From contig NZ_FNWK01000002.1 of the NCBI RefSeq assembly GCF_900108295.1, forward strand, positions 372,001 to 436,000: a stretch of DNA of 64,000 nucleotides, read 5' to 3'. Shown here one piece after another: positions 26,574 to 35,870 of the stretch (the first letter of the stretch is position 1; each line of letters opens with the position of its first letter). Below the pieces are notes generated by a model that saw only the letters and a program-made list of their open reading frames with translations, made no database searches and was not told the DNA's origin. Origin of the DNA: Sphingopyxis sp. YR583 (GTDB lineage Bacteria > Pseudomonadota > Alphaproteobacteria > Sphingomonadales > Sphingomonadaceae). Both the position numbers and the translations under genes were made by a program.

Positions 26574-26703
26574 AGCACATCTCCCGTGTTCGGTTTCTTG
26601 ATGAAACGGATTAGGGCGTGTCGCACCGGCTGGCAACCGGCGTTCGGTGCGGCGGCGCTGCCATTTCAGTCCGGTTACCGACTGCGGTCCACGAATCCAG
26701 GCG

Positions 26704-27105
26704 CTATGGCGCCGATTTTTCCCGCTCGCAGACCCTGCGGTAAAGATGCTGGTCCGAAGCTATTGTTTCCAGCTCTTCCCACGGCGAGCTATGGTCCGGG
26801 CCTGACGCATCGGTGGCTACGGGCCGGTTTTGGTCGTCGAATAGCTGCGGGCCGACCATGCGCGCGCCGCGCGTGCCGCAGTTTACCTGAACGACGCCAT
26901 TCATGGCAACGGCATTGCCCGGCGCACCTTCAGCTTCGGTCATTTCGAGTGAAAAGCCGATCTGCCGTATCTCGTCATCGACCTGACGGAAGGTGTCGGC
27001 ATAAAGAATATATGTCACGCCACCGTCGGTGAAGCGATCAGGATCGGCTGCCGCTGGCGCAAGCGCGATGGAAAGCGGCAGAAGCCACGATGAAAGGTCG
27101 ATCAT
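26704..27105 (-). CDS. small secreted hypothetical protein
   Basis: 133 residues with a short Sec signal (LLPLSIALAPAAA). The mature part has VTYILYADTFRQ, VVQVNCGTRGARM and, near the end, SPWEELETIASDQHLYRRVCE, with one Cys at each end that could form a disulfide. That pattern resembles surface-adhesin E-like small proteins of Proteobacteria (a C...C pair flanking an SPW.x segment), but the match is weak. It may help hold the envelope together or bind a ligand; function is unknown. It is not in an operon with either neighbour. Confidence 0.6.
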   Translation of the reverse strand: MIDLSSWLLPLSIALAPAAADPDRFTDGGVTYILYADTFRQVDDEIRQIGFSLEMTEAEGAPGNAVAMNGVVQVNCGTRGARMVGPQLFDDQNRPVATDASGPDHSSPWEELETIASDQHLYRRVCEREKSAP

Positions 27106-27175
27106 GCTTCCTCATGGCCCCTGGCAAGCGGCCAGCAAAGAAGGAAATGTGCGGCCCGCTCCGAATGGTGCGTCC

Positions 27176-27928
27176 TTACCCCGCTGACGAATATTGTGCG
27201 GCAAGGCGCAGCACCTCTTCGGCCAGCTCCATCCGGCAGATCAGCAGGTCAGGCAGATAGGTATCGGGATTATTGTAGCGGATCGGCGATCCGTCGACGC
27301 GGCTGACATGCAGGCCGGCCGCGTGCGCCACCGCAACGGGAGCGCAATTGTCCCATTCATATTGCCCGCCGGTGTGGAGATAGATATCGGCCTCCCCCCG
27401 CACGACCGCCATAGCCTTGGCGCCCGCCGACCCCATTGCAACCAGTTCGGCGCCCAGCCTTTCCGCGACGAAGACGGCCTCGGCGGCGGGGCGTGTACGG
27501 CTGACAAGCATGCGGAGCGGCTGGTTCGCCGGCTGCAGCGGCAGCGGGACGCCGGAGGTCAGCGTGATATCCAGCCCGGGCAACGCGACCGCACCGACCG
27601 CCGCGACGCCATCAACCGCGAGCGCGACATGCACCGCCCAGTCGTCACGACCCTCCCCATATTCGCGTGTGCCGTCGAGCGGGTCGACGATCCAGACGCG
27701 CGACTGCCCGCAGCGGACGGGATTGTCCTTTTCTTCTTCAGAGAGCAGCGCGTCGTCGGGACGGGCAGAACGGATTTCGCGGCACAGCATGGCGTTGGCC
27801 TGCTGATCGCCGGCCTGCCCAAGCGCCTTGCCTTCAAGATCGCCCCGCGCGCGCAAATCGAGCAGGATCGCGCCCGCAGCGGTTGCGAGCCGTTCGGCCA
27901 GTTGTTCGTCCGTTTCCCCCGCAGTCAT
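27176..27928 (-). CDS. cysQ: 3'(2'),5'-bisphosphate nucleotidase
   Basis: 250 residues of the inositol monophosphatase fold. LLSEEEKD and WIVDPLDGTREY (80-90) are the lithium-sensitive metal motifs, and GGQYEWDNCAP is the second conserved motif. CysQ removes the 3' phosphate of PAP or PAPS, recycling adenosine phosphates made during sulfate reduction. The start is 2 nt after the cysNC stop, so it is the third gene of cysD-cysNC-cysQ. Length and motifs are intact. Confidence 0.9.
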   Translation of the reverse strand: MTAGETDEQLAERLATAAGAILLDLRARGDLEGKALGQAGDQQANAMLCREIRSARPDDALLSEEEKDNPVRCGQSRVWIVDPLDGTREYGEGRDDWAVHVALAVDGVAAVGAVALPGLDITLTSGVPLPLQPANQPLRMLVSRTRPAAEAVFVAERLGAELVAMGSAGAKAMAVVRGEADIYLHTGGQYEWDNCAPVAVAHAAGLHVSRVDGSPIRYNNPDTYLPDLLICRMELAEEVLRLAAQYSSAG

Positions 27929-27930
27929 AT

Positions 27931-29832
27931 CTATCCCAGCAAGCGATCGATGATCAGGTCCGCCGCTTCTTCGGGTGTCATCGCGGTCGTGTCGATACGA
28001 ATTTCGGGATTCTCGGGCGCTTCATAGGGGCTGTCGATGCCGGTGAAATTCTTGAGCTGACCCGCGCGGGCCTTTTTGTAGAGGCCCTTGACGTCGCGCT
28101 TTTCGGCCTCGGCGAGCGGGGTGTCGATGAAAATTTCGAGGAACTCGCCCTCGGGCAACATGCTGCGCACCATTTCGCGTTCGGCGCGGAAAGGCGAGAT
28201 GAAGGCGGTGATGACGATCAGACCCGCGTCGGTCATCAGCTTCGCAACCTCGCCGACGCGGCGGATATTCTCGATCCGGTCGGCCTCGGTGAACCCGAGG
28301 TCGCGGTTGAGGCCGTGCCGGACATTGTCGCCGTCGAGCAGGAAGCTGTGGCGGTTCATCCGGTGCAGCTTCTTTTCGACGAGGTTCGCGATCGTCGACT
28401 TGCCCGAACCCGACAGGCCGGTGAACCACAAGAGCGCGGGACGCTGGTTCTTGAGGTCTGCGCGCATGTCGCGGTCGATATCGGTTGCCTGCCAATGGAC
28501 GTTCTGGGCGCGGCGCAGGCTGAAGTGCAGCATCCCCGCGGCAACGGTCGCATTGGTCAGCTTGTCGATCAGGATGAACCCGCCGAGCGTGCGATTGTCG
28601 CCATAGGCTTCGAACGTGATCGGTTTGTCGGTCGACAGTTCGACGACACCGATGCCGTTGAGTTCGAGCGTCTTCGCAGCGAGATGGTCGAGAGTGTTGA
28701 CGTTGATCTCATACTTCGGCGCCTGAATGGTCGCCGAGACGCTTTGCGTCGCAAGCTTTAGCCAATAGGCGCGGCCCGGGATCATTGCCTCGTCGGCCAT
28801 CCATACGAGCGTCGCCTCGAACTGGTCGGCCGCCTCGGGCGGCGCGTCGGCAGCGGCGATGACGTCACCGCGCGAGCAGTCGACCTCGTCGGCGAGCGTC
28901 AGCGTGACCGACTGACCCGCAACCGCTTCATCAAGGTCGCCGTCAAGCGTGACGATGCGATCGACAGTGGTCGTCTTGCCGCTCGGCAGGATGCGAACGG
29001 CGTCGCCGGGACGGACGCGCCCGCTCGCAAGCTGGCCCGAGAAGCCGCGGAAATCGAGGTTCGGGCGGTTGACCCATTGCACCGGCAGGCGGAACGGCTT
29101 GGCCTCGTCGGCGGCGGCGCCGATCTCGACATTTTCGAGATGCTCGATCAGCGCCGGGCCCTTGAACCAAGGCGTGTTGTCCGAAAGCGCGGTGATATTG
29201 TCGCCCTTGAATCCGGAGATAGGGATCGCGGTAAAATTGGTGATGCCGATTTCGCTCGCGAAAGCACGATACGCCAGCGTGATCCGGTCGAAGAGGGTCT
29301 TGTCGTAACCGACGAGGTCCATCTTGTTCACGGCGAGTACGATATGCTTGATACCGATCAGGTGCGCGAGGAAGCTGTGGCGGCGCGTCTGAGTGAGTAC
29401 GCCCTTGCGCGCATCGATCAGGATGACGGCGAGGTCGGCGGTCGAGGCGCCGGTGACCATGTTGCGCGTATATTGCTCGTGCCCCGGGGTGTCGGCAACG
29501 ATGAACTTGCGCTTCTCGGTCGTGAAAAAGCGGTACGCGACGTCGATCGTGATCCCTTGCTCGCGCTCGGCGGCGAGGCCGTCGACGAGCAATGCGAAGT
29601 CGATCTCCTGGCCCTGCGTGCCGACGCGCTTGCTGTCGGCCTCGAGTGCAGCGAGTTGGTCCTCGAAGATCATCTTGCTGTCGTACAGCAGCCGCCCGAT
29701 CAGCGTCGACTTGCCGTCGTCGACCGAGCCGCAAGTGATGAAGCGGAGCAGCGACTTCTTTTCATGGCCTGCCAGATAGGCGTCGATATCCTCGGCGATC
29801 AGCGCGTCGGTGACGTAAACAGGATCGGTCAT
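27931..29832 (-). CDS. cysN: fused sulfate adenylyltransferase subunit 1 / adenylylsulfate kinase (CysNC)
   Basis: ATG 29832 gives 633 residues. CysN part: GTPase P-loop GSVDDGKST (35-43), [22 protein letters not shown] (114-121) and NKMD (about 170), then EF-Tu-like barrels. CysC part: P-loop GLSGSGKST (472-480), [11 protein letters not shown] and [12 protein letters not shown]. CysN is the GTPase subunit that, with CysD, makes APS from sulfate and ATP; CysC phosphorylates APS to PAPS. The CysN/CysC fusion is common in alphaproteobacteria. The start is 1 nt after the cysD stop. The frame upstream of ATG 29832 reads antisense-like sequence and is rejected. Confidence 0.95.
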   Translation of the reverse strand: MTDPVYVTDALIAEDIDAYLAGHEKKSLLRFITCGSVDDGKSTLIGRLLYDSKMIFEDQLAALEADSKRVGTQGQEIDFALLVDGLAAEREQGITIDVAYRFFTTEKRKFIVADTPGHEQYTRNMVTGASTADLAVILIDARKGVLTQTRRHSFLAHLIGIKHIVLAVNKMDLVGYDKTLFDRITLAYRAFASEIGITNFTAIPISGFKGDNITALSDNTPWFKGPALIEHLENVEIGAAADEAKPFRLPVQWVNRPNLDFRGFSGQLASGRVRPGDAVRILPSGKTTTVDRIVTLDGDLDEAVAGQSVTLTLADEVDCSRGDVIAAADAPPEAADQFEATLVWMADEAMIPGRAYWLKLATQSVSATIQAPKYEINVNTLDHLAAKTLELNGIGVVELSTDKPITFEAYGDNRTLGGFILIDKLTNATVAAGMLHFSLRRAQNVHWQATDIDRDMRADLKNQRPALLWFTGLSGSGKSTIANLVEKKLHRMNRHSFLLDGDNVRHGLNRDLGFTEADRIENIRRVGEVAKLMTDAGLIVITAFISPFRAEREMVRSMLPEGEFLEIFIDTPLAEAEKRDVKGLYKKARAGQLKNFTGIDSPYEAPENPEIRIDTTAMTPEEAADLIIDRLLG

Positions 29833-29833
29833 C

Positions 29834-30739
29834 TCAGAAATACCCCTCCTGCTTCTTCTTCTCCATGCTCGCGTCGCCGCCATCCTTGTCGATGATGCGG
29901 CCCTGCCGTTCGCTGGTGGTGGTGAGTAGCATTTCCTGGATGACTTCGCTGAGCGTCGTCGCTTCACTCTCGACGGCGCCGGTCAGCGGATAGCAGCCGA
30001 GGGTGCGGAACCGCACCGAGCGCTCCACCGGCACTTCGCCCTCCTCAAGCGGGAAGCGATCGTCATCGACCATCAGCAACAGGCCGTCGCGTGTCACCGT
30101 CGGCCGCGGCGCAGCGAAGTAGAGCGGGACGATCGGGATATTTTCGCGCGCGATATATTGCCAGATGTCGAGCTCGGTCCAGTTCGAGATCGGAAAGACG
30201 CGGATGCTCTCCCCCTTCGCCTTGCGGGCGTTGTAAAGGTTCCAGAGTTCGGGGCGCTGTTTCTTGGGATCCCAGCCGTGGCTCGCGGTGCGGAACGAGA
30301 AGATACGCTCCTTGGCGCGGCTCTTTTCCTCGTCGCGCCGCGCGCCGCCAAAGGCGACGTCGAAGCCGTGAAGGTCGAGCGCCTGCTTCAAACCCTCGGT
30401 CTTCCACATGTCGGTGTGTAGCGGACCGTGGTCGAACGGGTTGATCCCGCGCTCTTTCGCCTCGGGGTTCTGATAGACGATCAGTTCCATGCCGCTTTCG
30501 CGCGCCATACGGTCGCGCAGCTCGTACATCGCCTGGAATTTCCACGTCGTGTCGACGTGGAGCAGCGGAAACGGCGGCGGCGAGGGATAGAAGGCCTTGC
30601 GCGCGAGATGGAGCATCACCGCGCTGTCCTTGCCCACGCTGTAGAGCATCACGGGCTTGGCCGCGTCGGCCATCACTTCGCGCATGATATGAATGCTCTC
30701 GGCCTCGAGCCGGTCGAGATGGGTCAGCGTATCGGTCAT
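29834..30739 (-). CDS. cysD: sulfate adenylyltransferase subunit 2
   Basis: ATG 30739 gives 301 residues. The PP-loop SVGKDS (34-39) in [30 protein letters not shown], and the C-terminal signature [21 protein letters not shown] (split by family convention) identify CysD. It forms the ATP sulfurylase with CysN. The stop is followed 1 nt later by the cysNC start. A LysR gene lies 82 nt upstream on the same strand, so regulation by that LysR protein is possible but not shown. Confidence 0.95.
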   Translation of the reverse strand: MTDTLTHLDRLEAESIHIMREVMADAAKPVMLYSVGKDSAVMLHLARKAFYPSPPPFPLLHVDTTWKFQAMYELRDRMARESGMELIVYQNPEAKERGINPFDHGPLHTDMWKTEGLKQALDLHGFDVAFGGARRDEEKSRAKERIFSFRTASHGWDPKKQRPELWNLYNARKAKGESIRVFPISNWTELDIWQYIARENIPIVPLYFAAPRPTVTRDGLLLMVDDDRFPLEEGEVPVERSVRFRTLGCYPLTGAVESEATTLSEVIQEMLLTTTSERQGRIIDKDGGDASMEKKKQEGYF

Positions 30740-30821
30740 GCCCCGCCCTTGCCGCCCCTGTCGGCGCCGCGCAAACTGTATGGCCTTTCGAGGGGGCAAG
30801 CCAGACTTGTGAGGCGCTGCA

Positions 30822-31724
30822 TCATGCAGCGATATCGACCTTCATCTGCCGCCACTCGGCCGCGATCGCGCCGATCGTTTCGAGCGCATGCGCAAGACGC
30901 GGCGCGATCTCGGGAAGCGCGCGCCACGCGGGGTCGGATATCAGACCCAATTCGCGGCGAAAATCATAACCCGCGACCTTCAAGGGAACGATGCCGTCGA
31001 TCGCAAGCGAGACGGGCGCCGTGGTGATGCCGATCCCCGCCGCGACCATACGCAGGCACCGCTCGTCGCTTTCGCTGCGCAGCGCGAAGCGCGGACGCAC
31101 ACCATGGCGCGTGAAGAAACGACTCGTCGCGTCTAGAAATTCGCACGAGCGGCGCGCGATCATCGTTTCGGCGGCAAGTTCCTCGGGCCCGACCTCGATC
31201 CGCCCCGCGAGCGGATGGTCCGACGCGATGAACATGGCAAACGGCTCTTCGTAAAGTGGCAGCACATGGTCGGCGCGCTCGCCGGTGCGCAGCGGAACGA
31301 GTGCCATATTGATGCGACCGCTGCCGAGCGCCGCACGCAGTTCGGAGTCGCTGTTTTCGACAAGTTCGATCGCAAAGCCTGGGCGCAGCGCCGCGGCGAT
31401 CGCCTGCAGCAGTTCGGCGGGAGCGGAGCGGATCACGCCAAGCTTGAGCTCGCTCGCCTGCCCCTCGCTCTCGCGACCGAAGCCGTCGGCGGCGCGAAAG
31501 CCGCGTTCGAGATCGCGCGCGATCGGCAGGAACCGCCCGCCCGCCTCGGTCAGCCGGATCTGGCGGCGGTTACGGATGAACAGCGGCGTACCGACCAGTT
31601 TTTCGAGCTCGGCGATGCCCGTCGACAGTGCTGGCTGGGTTACGCGGATGCGCAGCGCCGCCTGCGTAAAACTGCCCGCATCGATCACGGCGAGGAACTG
31701 GCGGATATGAGTGCGCTTAATCAT
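30822..31724 (-). CDS. LysR-family transcriptional regulator
   Basis: 300 residues. The HTH is [22 protein letters not shown] ([35 protein letters not shown]), and the effector-binding domain follows (about 90-290, with [16 protein letters not shown] and [10 protein letters not shown]). The gene sits between ivd (divergent) and cysD (codirectional), so either could be its target. CysB-type sulfur regulators are LysR proteins, but this one does not show a CysB-specific feature I can point to. The usual target is the divergent gene, here isovaleryl-CoA dehydrogenase, with a TTTA-N7-TAAA motif in the gap. Confidence 0.87.
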   Translation of the reverse strand: MIKRTHIRQFLAVIDAGSFTQAALRIRVTQPALSTGIAELEKLVGTPLFIRNRRQIRLTEAGGRFLPIARDLERGFRAADGFGRESEGQASELKLGVIRSAPAELLQAIAAALRPGFAIELVENSDSELRAALGSGRINMALVPLRTGERADHVLPLYEEPFAMFIASDHPLAGRIEVGPEELAAETMIARRSCEFLDATSRFFTRHGVRPRFALRSESDERCLRMVAAGIGITTAPVSLAIDGIVPLKVAGYDFRRELGLISDPAWRALPEIAPRLAHALETIGAIAAEWRQMKVDIAA

Positions 31725-31728
31725 AGAT

Positions 31729-31743
31729 TTTACTTATGCTAAA
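31729..31743. promoter_or_regulatory. LysR-type T-N11-A operator candidate
   Basis: TTTA (31729-31732) and TAAA (31740-31743) flank 7 nt, giving a 15-bp interrupted palindrome with T-N11-A core at 31730-31742. It overlaps the region just upstream of the lysR start, where LysR proteins usually bind for autoregulation and divergent activation. Confidence 0.4.
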
Positions 31744-31770
31744 CCGGCAATGGTTTCAATTTCCATATGA

Positions 31771-31781
31771 TCAAATTTTGA
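31771..31781. promoter_or_regulatory. TCAAATTTTGA palindrome upstream of ivd
   Basis: A perfect 11-bp palindrome about 44 nt before the ivd ATG, in the only AT-rich part of the lysR-ivd gap. It could be an operator or overlap the ivd promoter. Confidence 0.35.
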
Positions 31782-31824
31782 GGCACTATCGCGATCTGTC
31801 CTGACCCAGATCGATAGGTATTCC

Positions 31825-32994
31825 ATGCGCGCCACCCCCGATTTCGATTTCGCGCTCGGCGAAACCGCTGACATGATCCGTGACACCACGGCCCGCTTCG
31901 CCGACGAACAGATCGCCCCGCTCGCCGCCAGGGCCGATGCCGAAGACTGGTTCCCGCGTGACGAATTGTGGACACAGATGGGCGAGCTCGGGCTGCACGG
32001 CATCACCGTCGAGGAAGAATTCGGCGGCCTCGGCCTCGGCTATCTCGAGCATGTGATTGCGGTCGAAGAAGTGAGCCGTGCGAGCGGTGCGATCGGCCTC
32101 TCTTACGGCGCGCATTCGAATCTCTGCGTCAACCAGATCCGCCGCTGGGGCAATGCGGAGCAGAAGGCGAAATATCTGCCCAAGCTGATCAGCGGCGAGC
32201 ATGTCGGCAGCCTCGCCATGTCCGAAGCCGGCGCGGGCAGCGATGTCGTGTCGATGAAGCTGAAGGCCGAGCGCAAGGGCAGCGGCTATGTGCTCAACGG
32301 TACCAAATTCTGGATCACCAACGCGACTCACGCCGACACGCTGGTCGTCTATGCGAAGACGAGCCCCGAAGCGGGTTCGCGCGGCATCACGGCGTTCCTG
32401 ATCGAAAAGGACATGCCGGGGTTTTCGATCGGGCAGAAGATCGACAAGGTCGGCATGCGCGGATCGCCGACCGCCGAGCTGGTCTTCACCGATTGCGAAG
32501 TGTCCGAAGAACAGGTCATGGGCCCCGAGAATGGCGGCGTCGGCGTGCTGATGTCGGGGCTCGATTATGAGCGCGTCGTGCTCGCCGGGCTGCAGCTTGG
32601 CATCATGCAGGCGTGCCTCGACACGGTCATCCCCTATGTTCGCGAGCGCAAGCAGTTCGGCAAGCCGATCGGATCGTTCCAGCTGATGCAGGCAAAGGTC
32701 GCCGACATGTATGTCATGCTCCAGTCGGCGCGCTCCTATGTCTATAACGTCGCCAAGGCGTGCGACGCGGGACAGACGACGCGCTTCGACGCTGCGGGTT
32801 GCATCCTGCTCGCGAGCGAAAATGCCGTGAAGGTCGCGGGCGAAGCGATCCAGGCGCTCGGCGGCGCGGGTTACACGAAGGACTGGCCGGTCGAGCGTTA
32901 CTGGCGCGACGCCAAGCTGCTCGACATCGGCGCGGGCACGAACGAGATCCGCCGCATGCTGATCGGCCGCGAACTGATTGGCGCCGGCGCGTGA
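31825..32994 (+). CDS. ivd: isovaleryl-CoA dehydrogenase
   Basis: 389 residues. The acyl-CoA dehydrogenase fold shows [34 protein letters not shown] and [20 protein letters not shown], where Glu249 lies in the helix position typical of isovaleryl-CoA dehydrogenase catalytic bases. It then shows [22 protein letters not shown]. The Glu in that position (not near 370) distinguishes IVD from short- and medium-chain enzymes. It oxidises isovaleryl-CoA to 3-methylcrotonyl-CoA in leucine breakdown, using an ETF acceptor. Downstream are the carboxylase subunits for the next step. Its TGA overlaps the GTG of the next small membrane gene. Confidence 0.93.
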   Translation: MRATPDFDFALGETADMIRDTTARFADEQIAPLAARADAEDWFPRDELWTQMGELGLHGITVEEEFGGLGLGYLEHVIAVEEVSRASGAIGLSYGAHSNLCVNQIRRWGNAEQKAKYLPKLISGEHVGSLAMSEAGAGSDVVSMKLKAERKGSGYVLNGTKFWITNATHADTLVVYAKTSPEAGSRGITAFLIEKDMPGFSIGQKIDKVGMRGSPTAELVFTDCEVSEEQVMGPENGGVGVLMSGLDYERVVLAGLQLGIMQACLDTVIPYVRERKQFGKPIGSFQLMQAKVADMYVMLQSARSYVYNVAKACDAGQTTRFDAAGCILLASENAVKVAGEAIQALGGAGYTKDWPVERYWRDAKLLDIGAGTNEIRRMLIGRELIGAGA

Positions 32995-33341
32995 TCTGGC
33001 TCTGGCTGTCGGCCGCCTTCATGGTGACGACGGCCGGGGTTCATTCGGTTCTTGGATACCGCAGGCTGATCGTGCCGATGCTGCGCAGCGAGGCGGGACC
33101 GCTCGCCGATCCGCTGTCACGGCGGATCATCCGCTTTGCCTGGCATGCCACGTCGGTGCTGATGCTGATTTCGGCGGCAGCGGTCGCATGGCCCGGAACG
33201 CCGCCCGCACTTTTGATCGTCATCGGTGGCGGATGGCTTGCAACCGGACTGTTCAACGCGGCCTATACCAAGGGTCGTCATATCGCGTGGCCGGCGCTGA
33301 GCAGCGCGGGCATCTTCGCGCTGATCGGCGCGTTGGCATAA
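32991..33341 (+). CDS. small multi-pass membrane protein
   Basis: GTG 32991 overlaps the ivd TGA in a GTGA motif and gives 116 residues. Hydrophobic segments are [21 protein letters not shown], a segment around [12 protein letters not shown], one around [20 protein letters not shown], and one near the end ([10 protein letters not shown]), so about four membrane helices. No family is recognised. Overlap with ivd and then a 2-nt gap to the next membrane gene means the three are cotranscribed. A link to isovalerate metabolism is not implied by sequence. Confidence 0.65.
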   Translation: MIWLWLSAAFMVTTAGVHSVLGYRRLIVPMLRSEAGPLADPLSRRIIRFAWHATSVLMLISAAAVAWPGTPPALLIVIGGGWLATGLFNAAYTKGRHIAWPALSSAGIFALIGALA

Positions 33342-33343
33342 AT

Positions 33344-33622
33344 ATGAGTGAGACCCTGCTCGATTCCCTGCAATATTATGGCGCCGCCGCCGCGACGCTT
33401 GCGGCGCTGCTCGTCTCGCTCAACCTCGGCGAGCGGTGGAACGGCTGGGCGTTCGTGATCTTCGTGACGAGCAGCCTCGCACTGATCGCATGGGGGTTCC
33501 TGCAACCCGACAGCGAAGGCATCGGGTGGCAGAATGTCGCGCTGCTCTGCATCAATCTCGTCGGCGTTTACAGCCACCTGATCCGCAAGAAACCCGCAAC
33601 GAAGAAGGAGGGCGAGGCATGA
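33344..33622 (+). CDS. small membrane protein, three predicted helices
   Basis: ATG 33344 gives 92 residues: ATLAALLVSLNLGERW, WAFVIFVTSSLALIAWGFLQ, and VALLCINLVGVYSHLIRK, then a Lys-rich tail KKPATKKEGEA. The helix-rich layout with a terminal IxLVGVYSH segment resembles a fragment of small nicotinamide-transporter-like or DUF-class proteins, but I make no claim. It is 2 nt after the preceding membrane gene, which suggests the two work together or simply share a transcript with ivd. Confidence 0.6.
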   Translation: MSETLLDSLQYYGAAAATLAALLVSLNLGERWNGWAFVIFVTSSLALIAWGFLQPDSEGIGWQNVALLCINLVGVYSHLIRKKPATKKEGEA

Positions 33623-33642
33623 CGCCCCGCCCTGCCCGGTCG

Positions 33643-35724
33643 TCAGCCCCAGACGCGCACGCGCTTGTCGGGCGCGAGGTAGAGCTTGTCGCCTTCCTTG
33701 ACGTCGAACGCCTTGTACCAAGCGTCGAGGTTACGGACCGTCAGCGCGCGGTACATGCCCGGCGCATGGCCGTCGGTCGCGATGCGCGCGCGCAGCGCCT
33801 CGGCGCGCATCTTGGTCGCCCACGTCTGCGTGTAGGCGATGAAGAAGCGCTGATCGCCGGTGAAGCCGTCGATCACCGGCGCCTCCTTGCCGCCGAGCGA
33901 CGCGCGGTACGCGTCATAGGCGGCCTGAAGCCCCGCCACGTCGGCGATATTCTCGCCCAGCGTGAGCTTGCCGTTGACCGACAGGTCGGGGAACGGCTTG
34001 TAGGTGTCGAACTGCGCCGCGAGCGCGGCGCCCGCAGCATTGAACTTCGCCAGATCCGCCGGGGTCCACCAGTTGCGCAGCGCGCCGGTGGAATCGAACG
34101 CCGCGCCATTATTATCGAAGCTGTGGCTGATCTCATGACCGATCACCGCGCCGATCGCGCCATAGTTGAACGCAGGGTCCGCCTTGGCGTTGAAGAAGGG
34201 CTGCTGGAGGATCGCGGCGGGGAAGTTCAGCGCGTTCTGCACCGGCAGGTTCACGGCGTTGACCGTCTGGGGAACCATCCACCATTCGCCCTTGTCCATC
34301 GGCTTGCCGATCTTGGCGAGCTGGTGTGCATATTCGGCCTTTTGTCCGGCAACCTCGTTGGCATAGGCGTCGGCACCGACGGTGTAGCTGCCATAGTCGC
34401 GCCACGTGTCGGGGTAGCCGACGCCGACGGCGATCGTTTCGACCTTCTTGATCGCTTCCTTCTTCGTCTCGGGCGCCATCCAGTCGATCGTTTCGACACG
34501 CTTGGCAAAGGCGGCCTTGATGTTCTTCACCATGTCACCGACCTCCGCTTTCGCAGAGGCGGGGAAATATTTGTCGGCATAGGCCTTGCCCACCGCATCG
34601 CCGAGATAGGTGTCGAGCGCGTCGAGCCCGCGCTTTTCGCGGCCGCGCTGCTGCGGCGTGCCCGCCATCGTGGTGCCATAGAAGGTGAAGTGCGCGCTAT
34701 CGATCGCACTCGGCAGAACGTCGGCGTGGCTGTTGATCTGATGGAAGGCGAGCCAGTCCTTCCACGCGTCGAGCGGTTCGGACGCGACGAGTGCCGACAG
34801 GCCGGTGATCGCGTTCGCATGATAGGCGCCGAACTTCACCGCACCGTCGAGCTTCGCGGCGGCCATGAACGCCGGCCAGTCGATGCCGGGTGCCTTCTTT
34901 GCAAAATCGCCCTTCGCCCATACGTCCGCAGACTTGGTGAAATCCTCGCTCTGTTCGCGCGTCGCGTGCGCCTTCGCGATCTTGACCTCGAGATCGTAGA
35001 TGCGCTTCGCCTTCGCTGCGGCGTCGCTCTGCCCCGCCGCGGTGAGCAGCTTGGCTATATAGGCCTGATAGGCAGTGCGGATGCTCGCCATCTTGGGGTC
35101 GGCCGACAGATAATATTCGCGCTCGGGCATGCCGAGACCGCCTTGCAGCAGATAGGGAATGACGTCGCCCGGGGTCGCGAGCCCCTGCGTCACGAAGACC
35201 CCGAAGAGATTTTCGGTCTGGAAGTTGGTCGCGTTGAGCGGGTCGACGTCGGCGCGAAGCTGTTCGCCCAGCACCTTCGACAGGGCCGCCTTGTCGGTGA
35301 TCGCCGCAAAGCGCGCAAGGTCGGCAGCGACGGGCTTCATCCCCGCGGCATCGATCGCCTTCACATTGGTGAAAGCCTTGTAGAAGGCAGCGATGCGCCC
35401 CTCGTTGGTGTCGGCCGCTGCATCGCCCTTGACGATCGCGTCGATCAGCTCGCGGTTGCGCTTTTCGGTTTCGAGCTGCGCCACATAGAAAGCGCCGATC
35501 GACGAACGGTCGGCTGGGATTTCGTTCGCCTTGTCCCAGTTGCCATTGGCGTAGGCGTAGAAGTCGTCGCCGGGCTTCGCGCTGGTATCCATCGCCGCCT
35601 TGCTGATCCCGATATCGGTGCCGACGGTATAGGCGGCGGAGCTGTCCTTGCCGCTGCTACACGCGACAGGCCCCGCGAGAACCGCGGCGGAGGACAGAAG
35701 AACGGCGAAGACGGCTTTTTTCAT
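33643..35724 (-). CDS. M13 family zinc metallopeptidase (neprilysin/PepO-like), lipoprotein
   Basis: 693 residues with a lipoprotein signal (LLSSAAVLAGPVAC). The catalytic domain has VIGHEISHSFDNNGAAFD, the zinc motif HEISH (530-534) and GENIADVAGL with the third zinc ligand (about 593). C-terminal segments are RVRVWG and HAPGMYRALTVRNLDAWYKAF. M13 enzymes cleave small peptides on the periplasmic side. The N-terminal helical lobe (PGDDFYAYANGNWDK) is intact. The gene is embedded tail-to-tail between the ivd transcript and the mccB gene. It is unrelated to leucine breakdown by sequence, though it could supply amino acids. Confidence 0.93.
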   Translation of the reverse strand: MKKAVFAVLLSSAAVLAGPVACSSGKDSSAAYTVGTDIGISKAAMDTSAKPGDDFYAYANGNWDKANEIPADRSSIGAFYVAQLETEKRNRELIDAIVKGDAAADTNEGRIAAFYKAFTNVKAIDAAGMKPVAADLARFAAITDKAALSKVLGEQLRADVDPLNATNFQTENLFGVFVTQGLATPGDVIPYLLQGGLGMPEREYYLSADPKMASIRTAYQAYIAKLLTAAGQSDAAAKAKRIYDLEVKIAKAHATREQSEDFTKSADVWAKGDFAKKAPGIDWPAFMAAAKLDGAVKFGAYHANAITGLSALVASEPLDAWKDWLAFHQINSHADVLPSAIDSAHFTFYGTTMAGTPQQRGREKRGLDALDTYLGDAVGKAYADKYFPASAKAEVGDMVKNIKAAFAKRVETIDWMAPETKKEAIKKVETIAVGVGYPDTWRDYGSYTVGADAYANEVAGQKAEYAHQLAKIGKPMDKGEWWMVPQTVNAVNLPVQNALNFPAAILQQPFFNAKADPAFNYGAIGAVIGHEISHSFDNNGAAFDSTGALRNWWTPADLAKFNAAGAALAAQFDTYKPFPDLSVNGKLTLGENIADVAGLQAAYDAYRASLGGKEAPVIDGFTGDQRFFIAYTQTWATKMRAEALRARIATDGHAPGMYRALTVRNLDAWYKAFDVKEGDKLYLAPDKRVRVWG

Positions 35725-35870
35725 AAGAATGACCTTATTTTGTCACGGATAGGCAGGCGGCCGACGCGTGGGAAAATCCGGTTTCAACACCAACCATTTT
35801 CGGCCTGCTGCGCTTTTCAATCGACGAGCGACGGGTTAGTTCCGAACCGACTTCCAGGAGAGACGATACA

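Noticed and set aside
30822..31724. Calling the LysR gene cysB because it sits next to cysD
   Set aside because: No CysB-specific feature could be recognised, and the divergent ivd gene is an equally likely target.
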